64,000 nt of DNA, taken from Neocallimastix lanati (nom. inval.). Its lineage: Eukaryota; Neocallimastigomycota; Neocallimastigomycetes; Neocallimastigales; Neocallimastigaceae. The stretch's first letter is position 1. The number at the start of each line of letters is the position of its first letter. The notes beneath the pieces are model-generated. The model searched no databases. It was not told the DNA's origin and was given only the letters and a program-made list of their open reading frames with translations. Positions 39,223 through 51,578 of this stretch are shown here, piece by piece. Where the stretch lies: positions 464,001 to 528,000 of the forward strand of contig JACVTC010000070.1 of the NCBI GenBank assembly GCA_016946835.1, in the 5' to 3' direction. A program made the translations under genes and the position numbers.

Positions 39223-40040
39223 ATAGTGATGACTTGGGAATTATAAAATCATCTGTAGACAATATTTAATGAAGATTACTCAGATCTGGAAGTAATTTAA
39301 ATCTCATAAGTACTGCTTATATTAATAGTCCATTAGGTACTTATGAACAAGTCAATATCTGTAGGGTCAGAATTTATGAAACTCAGAGTGATGGCACTAT
39401 TACGGATGTCATTGTGGTTCGACATAAAGTTTCAATTGATAATTAATACCTTTACTGTGGATTTCTGAGTTACAGACCAAAGATATACATTTTGAATTCT
39501 TATTGGGACTTAAGTCGATAGCTGATAACTACTTCTTTATTCATCCAATGTAAAGATAGTTGAGTTGTTTTATTTCTGTTGAAAAGTTTAATATCATTTG
39601 CTCCTATTGTTGAAAACTAAGATATGGAAATGATTACCTGTTTTATAAAATGTATAGGACCGAATAAAGGTATTAATGAGTTAAGTATGACTATGATGGA
39701 ATACGGAAAATTCATATATAAAAAGTAAAGAGCCTTCTAGTAAAATTGATTATGAATCTTCTATAAAAGAGAAAGATGCATTATCTCCTTTAGAGTACAT
39801 TCATTCTACCAAGTTTTATTCTAGTTTAGATCCAAAAATTAAAAATGACATAATAGAAATGTTAGTAGTATATAATGATGTTACTGCTACTTCAACTGAT
39901 GAACTTACACCCATAAAATTAAACCATTATCATATTGAGCTTATTAAGAACGCAAAACCATTCAAAAGTAAATTTTATAAATTAAATAAATATAAGTCAG
40001 ATATGCTTAAAGAAGAATTAATTAAACTTATTAACCAAGA

Positions 40041-40077
<37 letters not shown>

Positions 40078-40085
40078 GTAAAAGT
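39223..40085 (+). pseudogene. Gypsy relic, right part (protease to start of RT)
   Basis: It continues the relic at 32290-32764. The protease region is decayed (SGSNLNLISTAYINSPLGTY). It runs through a protease-RT linker into the start of a reverse transcriptase: ELTPIKLNHYHIELIKNAKP, then KLNKYKSDMLKEELIKLINQ, the usual N-terminal RT pattern. It ends in an AAT microsatellite (about 40047-40076). This family therefore once had RT, which the element at 10252-14805 lacks. Confidence 0.85.
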
Positions 40086-41179
40086 CAAATAAATAATTTA
40101 ATATTACTTTAATATATTTAATAAATTAATCCTAATAATGCTTACTTTCATTTGATATGTTCATTACTGAAATATTTTACTCAATATAAAGTGTTTTATG
40201 TTAAAACAGATTATAATAATACAAAAACACTATTATAAAATAAATTCTTTTTATTAAAAATATTTGGTTTATTAAAAATCTTTTATTAAATAGTTCTTAT
40301 TATGATATCAAATTATAAAAAAAAATAACAATTACATTTTTTCAATTAAAGAAAATTTACAATATTTATATTTTTTCTTAATTATATTCTAATATATTAA
40401 ATTAATTTAATTTACATATATTCAATTTAAATATTAATGATAATTAATTTTATAAAATAATAAAATATTTAAACTAAAACTAATTATAGTATAATTTTCT
40501 AATTAACTATTTTTTATTATAACTATTTAAATATTTTAACTAATTTAAAATTAAACTAAAAACTATTAATAATATCAAACTATACTATTTAAATAAATAA
40601 AATTTTAACAATAACAGATTTGGCGAATTTTTTGTGACTAAATTATTTAATTTCATATTTAATAAATATAAATTTAAATAATTTAAGTTCTAATTTATAA
40701 TTTTAAATTTCAATTATTAATTTAAGGAGAAATAATTATTTAAAGTATTTAATTCATGTACGTAAATTTGATGTATGATTTTTCGTTTACATAAATTTAT
40801 TGAAATATGCTTTAATTCATAAATTAATGTAAATTACATAATTTTATTCAAGATATCGTGGAAAAAAATTCATACATAAATTAATGTAATAATGAATTAC
40901 ATAAATTTATTAAAGATATAAAGATATCTTTACACTCATTATTAAATAAAAAATTTATAATATATTATATAGTAGAAAGAAATTTAATGATTCAAAATAA
41001 ATTGGTAATTTAATTATTAAATATAAAATTTGTTCACTTGTAAGTACACCTTCAAGAATTAAAAATTATATGAAAAATAGTGTTTTAAATTATCATTAAG
41101 ATATATAAAAATAATTTTATTTTGGGGAGAACAATAAATATTGATATAATAAATGAAATACAAAATATTAAAAAATATT
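40086..41179. other. A/T-rich repeats, no gene
   Basis: 40204-40400 is a direct copy of the 25877 repeat (AACAGATTATAATAATACAA and following). 40750-40930 contains several ACATAAATTTAT / ATAAATTAATGTAA palindromic motifs, as also seen at 27060-27130. No coding sequence was recognised before about 41180. Confidence 0.55.
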
Positions 41180-43190
41180 TCATTTTTATAATTTTTATGA
41201 ATCTACTGAGACGTCTATGGTATGCACTGGAATAAAATTAAAATTGGATGAAGATATTCCATTAAATAAAAATAAGATTTTCATTGGGAAATCATTATGT
41301 AAATTATAAATTATATATTCCTGACAAATTTTTAAAAACCAGTTCCTATTGATGTCAAGGGAGAAATTTTCATTTCCGGATTTGGAGTAGGTAAGAGATA
41401 TCTAAATTGTAAAATGAAAAATTTATTAGATGTTCTTTCAATAATGAAACTATCTACGATAAAATAATGTATAGAACTGGTGATTTTGGAAAATGGGCAG
41501 AAAATAGAGAAATTGAATTCTTTGGAAGAATTGATTTTCAAAAGTAAGTAAATGATCAAAGAATTGAATTGAGTGAAATTGAAAGTTGTATGAAAGAAAT
41601 CGAAGGAATTGAATATTCCATTGTATTAGATAAAATAAAAGAAAATCATAATAAATATTTAGTTATTATATTGGTGAAAAGGAATTGGAATCTAGTGAAT
41701 TCAAGCAAATACTGAAAAACAAATTACCACAATAAATGATTCCAAATTATTTCATTAGAAGTATGGAAATTCCTTTTACATAAAATGGTAAATTAAATAG
41801 AAAAGCATTTCCTGAATCTGATTGGAATAAAATAATAAAAGAAAATTATTAAACCAGAAACAGAAATTGAAAATATATTATCAAAAATTTATGCAAATCT
41901 ATTTACTATTAATCCAAATGAAATTGGAAAACCTGTAGATTTCTTCGAATTAGGAAATGATAGTTTTAATGCAATTACTCTTTCGTTTTTAATTTAAAAG
42001 GAATTAAACATTTAAATTAATATTAAGGAAATTTTAAACCATCCTATTATTTCTGATTTAATATCATACATTGAAGATGTATTAACTAGCAAAGAGAATC
42101 TTATATCACTAGTAATTAATAAAAATATAAATAATGAAGAATTCCCTGTTACTTCTCAGCAATTAGGTTTGTATTTAGATAGTATCAAAAATCCAAATTC
42201 TTTAATTTATAATGTTCCATATACATTTAAATTAAAAGAAAATTATAAATCTTAATAAATTAAAGGATTCCATTCATTCACTTTTCGAAAAACATGAAAT
42301 TTTGAAAACAAAATATATTGAGAAAGAATTTGATCGAAAACTAAAAATAGTTGGTGTAGTCGATCGTTCATGCAAATTACAATTCGAAAAGTATACAAAA
42401 GAGAAAGCTAAATCATTCGTTAGACCATTCGATATTTCTGTTACTCCTTTAATTCGTGTAGGATTTATCGATGACGAAATATTGATGATGAATTTACATC
42501 ATTATTAGAGATGGCACTTCGATTTCGATTATTAAAAAATAATTAAATTGCTTTTATAATAATGAAGAAATGGAAGATTTAGAAATTCAATTCAGTGATT
42601 ATGCTTATTATTTGGAAGATAAATAGAGCAAAAATGAATGTCAGCATCAACCTGATTTCTATAAAGATATGTTTAAAGAAGAATATGAAATATTAGAAAT
42701 TCCAATGAAATCAAAAGAAAAAGAAGAATTTAGGGAAGAAAAGATTGAGAAAATTATTCAAATTGGTAATTGTAAAAGAACTTTGGATTCTTATCAATCT
42801 AAAAAAATTAATAAATTTGTTAATGAACATGAAATAACAAAAACTTCAATCTTCCTTGTAATTTATGGATTTGTATTATATAAGTAAAGTAATCAAGATA
42901 TCATCTATTCTTCCATTGTTATACTTCCAATCGTAATAACCATTACATTGAAAATATGATTGGATTGTTTGTAAGTACTCAACCAATCCTGTTGAAATAT
43001 AAAAGATCATGAATCATTTTACAAAAATGATCGAAAGAACCACAAATACTTTAATGAATATTTATAATAATCAAGAAAAATCATTTTCAGATTTGTATAA
43101 TATTTTAAAATTGAAGAAGGTTAATAATGTTTTCGTCTATCAACCAAAAATCATAATAAATATTTTAAATTCCGAATTAAATGAAAGTAT
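41180..43190 (+). pseudogene. Nonribosomal peptide synthetase relic (adenylation end, carrier, condensation)
   Basis: Conceptual translation across frames shows NRPS core motifs in order. Adenylation: FYESTET (like A5), GEIFISGFGVGKRY (A6), YRTGDFGKW (A7), ELSEIE (A8) and NGKLNRKAFPESDW (A10). Carrier domain: DFFELGNDSFNAITL (about 41939-41983), where the serine is the phosphopantetheine site. Condensation domain: TSQQLGLYLDS (about 42150-42185), SLFEKHEILKTKY and MNLHH, with a decayed DG position. There are more than ten frame breaks or stops, so it cannot make an enzyme. NRPS genes of anaerobic fungi are thought to be of bacterial origin; origin is not testable here. The upstream adenylation half is absent. 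Confidence 0.85.
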
Positions 43191-43199
43191 TTTTTTGTA

Positions 43200-44190
43200 A
43201 ATGAGAAATACTATAATAATAATTATACTTATAATAATACAAGGTTTTATCACTTTAAAAGTTTTATAATAATATATTATTAATAGTAATTATAAAAAAA
43301 TTAAAATAAAAAAAAAAAAAATTATAATAATATATAATTATATATAGGAAATATAACTTTTAATTTTATTTCATTGTTTTATTAGTAATAAATTATATTC
43401 TTTGTAAAGTATTTTACTATCAAAAAAAAAAAAATTACTTTATTTTTAATATGAACCAAAAATTAATCTTAACCTACTTAATATAATAAGGATTGAAATT
43501 TTTAATATATTGAAACTATTTTATATGTATTTAAATTAATTAATAAATAGTATTAACAATTAAATATTAAATATATACAATATATTATATATGTTTATTA
43601 TTTATAAGAAATAGATAATAATATATAAAGTATTATTTAATTTTTTTCAATAACAACTATGAGTAATTATGAAATAGTTGTTAATTATCTATTATTTAAT
43701 GAATATATTTAATATTTTTTATTATGAAAAATAAAAATAATAAAAAAAAATTAATTTTAATATTCTAATAAAAAAAGCAAATAAGAATAATCATGAAATA
43801 ATTGCTATTAATAATCTTTTATTAACTTTAAAGAATATATTCAAATTTTTTTCATTTTAAAAATTAATATAAAAAAATATCAATCTTTATCATATATATA
43901 TAAATGACACATAAAATAATATAAAAAAATTTTTTTATTTTTTTTCATTTATATTTATTATTTATATTATAAGTAGAAATATCATTAAAAAAATATGTAA
44001 TTAAAAATTGACAAAGCAATATTGTCAACCTTTTTATTATTACTTCTTTTTATTAATAATTAACAGATTAACTAAATTGTTCAACAGAAATGAATTGTTA
44101 TTTATGATAAAAAATTTTTAAAATTTAATTGTATAATACATTTTATTAAATATATATAATATTTTATATATTTATTAATAATAATTTTAT
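43200..44190. other. A/T-rich stretch without a gene
   Basis: This lies between the NRPS relic and MULE copy C. Two weakly similar blocks (about 43640-43700 and 43785-43850) contain ATTATGAAATAGTTG / ATCATGAAATAATTG. Nothing else could be supported. Confidence 0.6.
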
Positions 44191-44195
44191 GGGGG

Positions 44196-44620
44196 ATCGT
44201 GTATTTCGCAATGTGGCTTATAATATTTTTAAAATAAAGCTATACATTTTTAAGATATTCTAATCATAAATATATAAATAAGGGGAGTGTGTATTTCGAA
44301 AATTTTTATTACAAAAATTTGTATTTTGTTGTATGGCTTTAATATTTTTAATTTTAAGCCACTTAATTTTATTAAAAATTTAATGAATAATTATTAATTA
44401 ATTAAATAAATAAAATTACAATTTTCAAAAATTTTCAAACACGTAATCTTACGTGGGGCGTATATCTAATTGTATCATAATTTTGTGGCTTTTTTCTACA
44501 ATTTTTAAAAAGCCATATATTCACAATATGGCGTGAATAATAAATGTGGTGATATTTTATGACGAAAATTTATAAGCCACCAAGAATTTGGCGAAATTTA
44601 ACTGGACGAAATTCAACTTT
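44196..44620 (+). repeat. Complex left terminal region of MULE copy C
   Basis: Besides the 22-bp terminal repeat, the first ~420 bp hold several motifs on both strands: GTGGCTT or AAGCCAC (near 44213, 44355, 44484, 44573), TTTCG/CGAAA, and a GCCATAT...ATATGGC inverted pair (about 44511-44534). The same array is present inverted in copy B (21900-22285). Such spaced motifs could be transposase binding sites, which is an inference. Confidence 0.6.
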
Positions 44621-45144
44621 TGGCGAAATACAACACTTCAATAAATAATAATTAGGTTAGGTATTTCTATTTAACATTGAAAAATAAAATAAAAACAAAT
44701 AAACATTTTATTTTTTAATGCTTAAAAAATAAAATAAAAATAAGAAATAAGAAAACTTTTTTTTTAAACATTGAAAAATAAAATAAAAATAAATAAACAT
44801 TTTATTTTTTAAGCATCAAAAAATAAAAAAAAAAAAAAATAAGAAATAAGAAAACTTCTTTTTTAAACATTAAAAAATAAAATAAAAATAAATAAAATTT
44901 TATTTTTTAAGCATTAAAAAATAAAAAAAATAAAATAAAACAAAAAAATAAAAAATAAAAATAAAAATAAATAAATAAAATAGTAAATAAAGAAATAATA
45001 AATAATTAATAATTAAATAATTATTTAAATAATTATATAATTAATTAAAAAAAGGTTTATTATTTTAAATATTAAAAAAAAAAAGTTTCAAAGCATTTAA
45101 AAGTATATTTATTAAAATATTTTATTGAAAAATTTTAATTATTA

Positions 45145-46585
45145 ATGGAAGACAATACAGAAATTGAAATAAGTGAAACAAATCGAGGAAATGAACAAAT
45201 TATTATTAATAAAAAACACAAATTTAATTTTTCATTTCAAAGGAAAGATAAATCAAAAATTTATAGATGCACTGAATATAAGACTTTAAATAAATGTAAA
45301 TCTTTAATTATTTTAAATGATAAAAAGGAGGTTTTAAAATATGAAAGTTTACATAACCATCTCGAAAAAGAAATTGATGTGTCTATATCAGTAGCAAAGC
45401 ATAAAATTAAGGAAGAAATTAAGAAAAATTCAATTCCTATGGATATAAAACCTAAACATATATTTAATGCCGTTTCTCAAGAAATGGGACTTATATGTCC
45501 CGAATATAGTACAATTAGATCCCAAATAATAAGAAATATAAATAAACAATTTCCTCCAAACATAAAAGGTTTTGATGATATTCCCATTGAATCAAAATAT
45601 TATAAAACTAAAAGAAATGAAAATTTTATGATATTTAAAAATACTGATCTAATAATCTTTCAATCACCATTCCAAGCATATTTATTTTCGAATTATCATA
45701 AAAATATATTTGCGGACGGTACATTTTATGCAGCACCGAAATTTAGTTATCAGTTATTTATAACAAGAACTTATGTTGGGGAATTTAATATGCTTTACAG
45801 TACTTCCATTTCTATATTAAAAAATAAAAAACAATATACATATGAAACATTATTTAAAGAAATAAAAAAAAATGCAAATAAATTTAGGAGTAATACATTA
45901 ATTACTACAATTAATTTTCATTGTGATTTTGAACAAGGTATATCTAATGCCGCAAAAAAAGTTTTTCCCAATATAAATATTAAATATTGTGTTTGGCATT
46001 ACAAAAGATCATTAGAAAAACAAAAAAATATATTATGTTATCATGAAGTGAAGAATAATAATGATGTATAAATTTATTATAAAGCTATTTCGAACTTACC
46101 GTTTATAAACCCTAACTATATATTTGATATTTATATTATAATAAAAAGAATTTGTCAAAAAAAAAAAAAAGTAAAATAATTTTCTGCAATTTTTAGAATA
46201 TTTTAATAAAAATTATTTACTTAAGTATAATGTTAATAATTGGAATTATTATGAAAATATAGAGCATTTAACAAACAATGCATCAGAATCTTATAATAGC
46301 TACTTAAATAATATATTTCCAAATAAACCTTTATTTTATAAATTAATATATATATTAAAAGAAGAAGAAAACTTATCTTATAATGATTATCAAAGGAGAA
46401 CTAAAGGAAATTGGAAAAAAAAGCAAAAAATATTTAGTGCAACTGATGAAATTAAAATTTTAATTGAAAATTACAAAAGTAAGGAAATAAATTTATTTTA
46501 TAATGGATGCAACAAAAATGAATTAATTAAATTATGGAAAGAATGTTTAATTGATTTAAACGATATAAATATTAATTTAAAATAA
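45145..46585 (+). pseudogene. FLYWCH/MULE-type transposase pseudogene, copy C
   Basis: The first 308 codons (45145-46071) are open and include the FLYWCH-like finger (about residues 30-80), D191 in DGTFYAAP, D261 in CDFEQG and CVWH. A TAA at 46069-46071 ends the frame where copy B has TAT. Downstream, after a 14-A run near 46159, the C-terminal third continues in another frame (TNNASESYNSYL region, about 46270) to about 46585. The third acidic residue and the C-terminus are therefore cut off. The protein would not be a complete transposase unless slippage and read-through occurred. Confidence 0.85.
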
Positions 46586-46807
46586 ATAATCTTAATTTAA
46601 AAAAATGCTAGAAAAATAAAAATTTATTTATTTTAAATTTATATTTATAATCGTTTAAATAATAATTAAATAATCTTAATTTAAAAAAATGCTAGAAAAA
46701 TACAAATTTATTTACCTATTGTGTTTATTTAATAATCTTAATAGAAATTATCTTTTAGTTATTTTTATTAAGTAATTTATAACTAAAACCGATTTATTTG
46801 ATACTAG

Positions 46808-47105
46808 TTAAAATTTTATTAATATCAATATCAATATTATATAATTATAAATTTTATTAATATCAATATCAATATTATATAATTATAAATTTTATTAATA
46901 TCAATATCAATATTATATAATTATAAATTTTATTAATATCAATATCAATATTATATAATTATAAATTTCTAATAGAAATTATCTTTTAGTTATTTTTATT
47001 AAGTAATTTATAACTAAAACCGATTTATTTGATACTAGTTAAAATTTTATTAATATCAATATCAATATTATATAATTATAAATTTTATTAATATCAATAT
47101 ACTTT
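46808..47105 (+). repeat. 38-bp minisatellite, copy C, with internal duplication of its flank
   Basis: About four units (46808-46966) are followed by a repeat of the preceding unique sequence (CTAATAGAAATTATCTTTTA through ATACTAGTTAAAATTTTATT, 46968-47050), then one more unit. The duplicated flank is found once in copies A and B, so the event is private to copy C. The ~190 bp that follow the array in A and B (about 3090-3275) are deleted here. Confidence 0.9.
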
Positions 47106-47344
47106 TAATTTTTAATTCTTATATCATTTAAATTAATATATATATATATATAACGTTTATGAAAATATGAATTATAAATAATTAAAATTATTTACTTTTC
47201 ATTTAAATTTTTTTATTTACTATAATAAAATATAATAATTAAAAGACAAACGTTATTATAACTAATTTTTTTTTTTTTTTTTAGAAAAATAAATGAAAAA
47301 AATTAAAATATATAAGATTCCTATATATATAAAATAATTATTAT

Positions 47345-49767
47345 ATTTTATTTTATTATATATTTTTTTTATTTTATTTTATTTTATTTTATTTTATTTT
47401 ATTTTATTTTATTATATTTTTATTTTATTTTATTTTATTTTATTTTATTTTATTTTATTTTATTTTATTTTATTCAATCTGTACTTATATTTATGTTTCT
47501 ACTATTTATTTTATTTTATTTTATTTTATTTTATTTTATTTTATTTTATTTTATTTTATTTTTATTTTATTTTATTTTATTCAATCTGTACTTATATTTA
47601 TGTTTCTACTATTCATTTTATTTTATTTTATTTTATTTTATTTTATTTTATTTTATTTTATTTTATTTTATTTTATTTTATTTTATTTTATTTTATTTTA
47701 TTTTATTTTATTTTATTTTATTTTATTTTATTTTATTTATTTTATTTTATTTTATTTTATTTTATTTTATTTTATTTTATTCAATCTGTACTTATATTTA
47801 TGTTTCTACTATTCATTTTATTTTATTTTATTTTATTTTATTTTATTTTATTTTATTTTATTTTTATTTTATTTTATTTTATTCAATCTGTACTTATATT
47901 TATGTTTCTACTATTCATTTTATTTTATTTTATTTTATTTTATTTTATTTTATTTTATTTTATTTTATTTTATTTTATTTTATTTTATTTTATTTTATTT
48001 TATTTTATTTTATTTTATTTTATTTTATTTTATTTTATTTTATTTTATTTTATTTTATTTTATTTTATTTTATTTTATTTTATTTTATTTTATTTTATTT
48101 TATTTTATTTTATTTTATTTTATTTTATTTTATTTTATTTTATTTTATTTTATTTTATTTTATATTTATATTTCAACTATTTATTTTATTTTATTTTATT
48201 CAATCTGTACTTATATTTATGTTTCTACTATTCATTTTATTTTATTTTATTTTATAATATTTTATTTTATTTTATTTTATTTTATTTTATTTTATTTTAT
48301 TTTATTTTATTTTATTTTATTTTATTCAATCTGTACTTATATTTATGTTTCTACTATTCATTTTATTTTATTTTATTTTATTTTATTTTATTTTATTTTA
48401 TTTTTATTTTATTTTATTTTATTCAATCTGTACTTATATTTATGTTTCTACTATTCATTTTATTTTATTTTATTTTATTTTATTTTATTTTATTTTATTT
48501 TATTTTATTTTATTTTATTTTATTTTATTTTATTTTATTTTATTTTATTTTATTTTATTTTATTTTATTTATTTTATTTTATTTTATTTTATTTTTATTT
48601 TATTTTATTTTATTCAATCTGTACTTATATTTATGTTTCTACTATTCATTTTATTTTATTTTATTTTATTTTATTTTATTTTATTTTATTTTATTTTATT
48701 TTATTCAATCTGTACTTATATTTATGTTTCTACTATTCATTTTATTTTATTTTATTTTATTTTATTTTATTTTATTTTATTTTATTTTATTCAATCTGTA
48801 CTTATATTTATGTTTCTACTATTCATTTTATTTTATTTTATTTTATTTTATTTTATTTTATTTTATTTTATTTTATTTTATTTTATTTTATTTTATTTTA
48901 TTTTATTTTATTTTATTTTATTTTATTTTATTTTATTTTATTTTATTTTATTTTATTTTATTTTATTTTATTTTATTCAATCTGTACTTATATTTATGTT
49001 TCTACTATTCATTTTATTTTATTTTATTTTATTTTATTTTATTTTATTTTATTTTATTTTATTTTATTTTATTTTATATTTATATTTCAACTATTTATTT
49101 TATTTTATTTTATTCAATCTGTACTTATATTTATGTTTCTACTATTCATTTTATTTTATTTTATTTTATTTTATTTTATTTTATTTTATTTTATTTTATT
49201 TTATTTTATTTTATTTTATTTTATTTTATTTTATTTTATTCAATCTGTACTTATATTTATGTTTCTACTATTCATTTTATTTTATTTTATTTTATTTTAT
49301 TTTATTTTATTTTATTTTATTTTATTTTATTTTATTTTATTTTATTCAATCTGTACTTATATTTATGTTTCTACTATTCATTTTATTTTATTTTATTTTA
49401 TTTTATTTTATTTTATTTTATTTTATTTTATTTTATTTTATTTTATTTTATTTTATTCAATCTGTACTTATATTTATGTTTCTACTATTCATTTTATTTT
49501 ATTTTATTTTATTTTATTTTATTTTATTTTATTTTATTTTATTTTATTTTATTTTATTTTATTTTATTTTATTTTATTTTATTTTATTTTATTTTATTTT
49601 ATTTTATTTTATTTTATTTTATTTTATTTTATTTTATTTTATTTTATTTTATTTTATTTTATTTTATTTTATTTTATTTTATTTTATTTTATTCAATCTG
49701 TACTTTCTTATTTAATATTCTACTTTTTATTTTATTTTATTATATTTTATTTTATTCAATCTGCATT
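47345..49767 (+). repeat. TTTTA pentanucleotide satellite with about 17 interspersed units, copy C
   Basis: It has the same architecture as copies A and B: TTTTA runs separated by CAATCTGTACTTATATTTAT...TTTCTACTATTCA. A variant spacer, TATTTATATTTCAACTATT, occurs twice. Several long frames (254-734 codons) of the FILFYFILFYF type are pure repeat translations and are not genes. Confidence 0.97.
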
Positions 49768-50276
49768 TTCTGTTGATAATATAAACAAGGTATTAATGTA
49801 TTAATAATAATTAATAATATTTAAAATAAAATAAAAAAAATATAATAATTATTTTATATATGTAGTAATTATTTATATATATATATTTTTATTTAATTTT
49901 CTAAAAAAAATTTTTTTAGTCATAATAAACGTTTGTCTTAATTATTTTTATTATTATTTAAAAATTTATTTATTCATTTATAATTTATTCATTCATTTAT
50001 TTATTTATCACATTATAATACGCCATGTTTTCCGAAATACAATACAACAAAATACAAATTTATGTAATAAAAATTTTCGAAATGACACACCCCCATATAA
50101 ATAATTGTTATTTCAAAAGAAATAATAATATATTCTATTAAAAAAGAATTATAAAAAATTATTTTTATTATTGAATATTAATAAATTATATATAAAAAAA
50201 AAAGAATATTTATTATTTATTTAATTATTAAAAAAAGCCACATACAAGAAATACGCCACATTGCGAAATGCACGAT

Positions 50277-50408
50277 TGCGAAACGAACTAGATTCATTTT
50301 ATGTATATATAAATGAAAAGAAAAAAAAAATATTTAAATTTTTCTGTATAAAAAAATAATGAAATAAATTTTTTTTTTTTAAAGATAAATAAAAATTAAA
50401 ATTATTTA

Positions 50409-50438
<30 letters not shown>
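50277..50438 (+). promoter_or_regulatory. Short interval between MULE terminus and TMEM19-type gene
   Basis: Only about 160 bp lie between the MULE terminal repeat and the ATG at 50439. They are A/T-rich and end in a 24-A run directly before the ATG. Core promoter and 5' UTR must lie here or inside the transposon end. No TATA element can be singled out. Confidence 0.5.
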
Positions 50439-50439
<1 letters not shown>

Positions 50440-51347
50440 TGGAAATTTCAATAGAATTTATTATATTAGAGCTAATTACTATATTAATTTTTGTAGTAGC
50501 TATTAAGAAAAGTTTATTAACCATAGGAGGTGCTTATTCTGCTTTAATTGTTGGTACTATTATATCATTGTGTGGATTTGAATATTTTGTTATTTTAGCT
50601 GGCTTTTTCTTTTCTTCTACTAAAGCAACCAACCTTCACAAACAAATAAAAACAAAACTTTTAGGAAAAAGCTATTTAAAAGATAAAAAAAGAAATGCTA
50701 TACAAGTATTATGTAAGAGTTTATTTCCAACAATAGTATGTTTAGTACTATTTCCAAGATATGGCAAAGGGATGAATTTATTTAATTTAGACCAGAAGGA
50801 GAAATTTAAACTCTTTTTAGATGCATTCTTCATTGGATTTTTTGAATCAGCTAATGCTGACACATGGGCTAGTGAATTAGGTATATTAAGTCGAGAACAA
50901 CCAATATTAATATTAAAAGGTTTTAAATCTGTTCCTAAAGGAATAAATGGAGCTATATCAAGATACGGTACTGTTTGTAGTATTCTCGGTGGTATGTTTA
51001 TAAGTTTAGTTGTAGTGATTTGCAATATATTAAGATTTGGAATTATGAATTATATATATTCTGGTATTGAAGTTATATTTTTAAGTATAAAAATATTATT
51101 ATGTGGAGGGGTTATTGGATTTATTGGTTCATTAATTGACTCAATATTGGGTCAAACAGTTCAATTAACTATATACAATATTACCAAAGAATGTGTCATA
51201 GAAAAGGAAAGCGAACAGGAGGCAATAAAAAATGGAGATGAATTAAAATATTATGGAAAAGATATTTTTAATAATAGTGGAATTAACTTAGTTACAGGTG
51301 TCATAACAGCTATTATTTCGGGCTACATTGGTATATTACTATATTAA
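50439..51347 (+). CDS. TMEM19 / DUF92 family integral membrane protein
   Basis: The protein has 302 residues and no introns. It has about six hydrophobic segments (roughly residues 5-22, 27-57, 92-106, 182-198, 210-234 and 283-302). The family signatures are visible: SSTKATNLHKQ near residue 59, SANADTWASELG with D141, PKGINGAISRYG, DSILGQTVQ and NNSGINLVTG near the C-terminus. In plants a DUF92 member (VTE6) acts as a phytyl-phosphate kinase; the role of fungal members is not established, so only family membership is claimed. The length is near the family norm (about 250-340). The 5' end abuts MULE copy C, so its promoter may be partly transposon-derived. Confidence 0.88.
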
Positions 51348-51539
51348 ATAAATTTTATGTATAAAATATTTAATATAAAACTATAGATTTAAAAGTTGAA
51401 AATTAAAAAACAAATATGAATAAATAATAAATTTAAATTTAAAACATAATATTAAGAATAAAATTAAATAAAATTAAATAAGATAAAATAAGAATAAAAA
51501 AATATAAATGAAAATAAAAATAAATAAATAAATAAAGTA

Positions 51540-51578
<39 letters not shown>

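Larger units (their letters stand above)
44196..50276 (+). mobile_element. MULE-type DNA transposon, copy C, with both terminal inverted repeats
   Basis: The left terminus 44196-44217 (ATCGTGTATTTCGCAATGTGGC) and the right terminus 50255-50276 are inverted repeats with one mismatch over 22 bp. A second, subterminal pair is 44281-44340 (GTGTGTATTTCGAAAATTTT) and about 50035-50095. Between them lie a broken transposase, the minisatellite and a 2.4-kb satellite. No convincing target duplication was seen. At 6.1 kb it is the most complete copy in the window. Confidence 0.85.

Noticed and set aside
47493-49804. Several long frames (up to 734 codons) of repeated FILFYFILFYF
   Set aside because: They are translations of the TTTTA satellite, open in several frames at once. 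TTTTA has five bases, so all frames cycle without stops on one strand.
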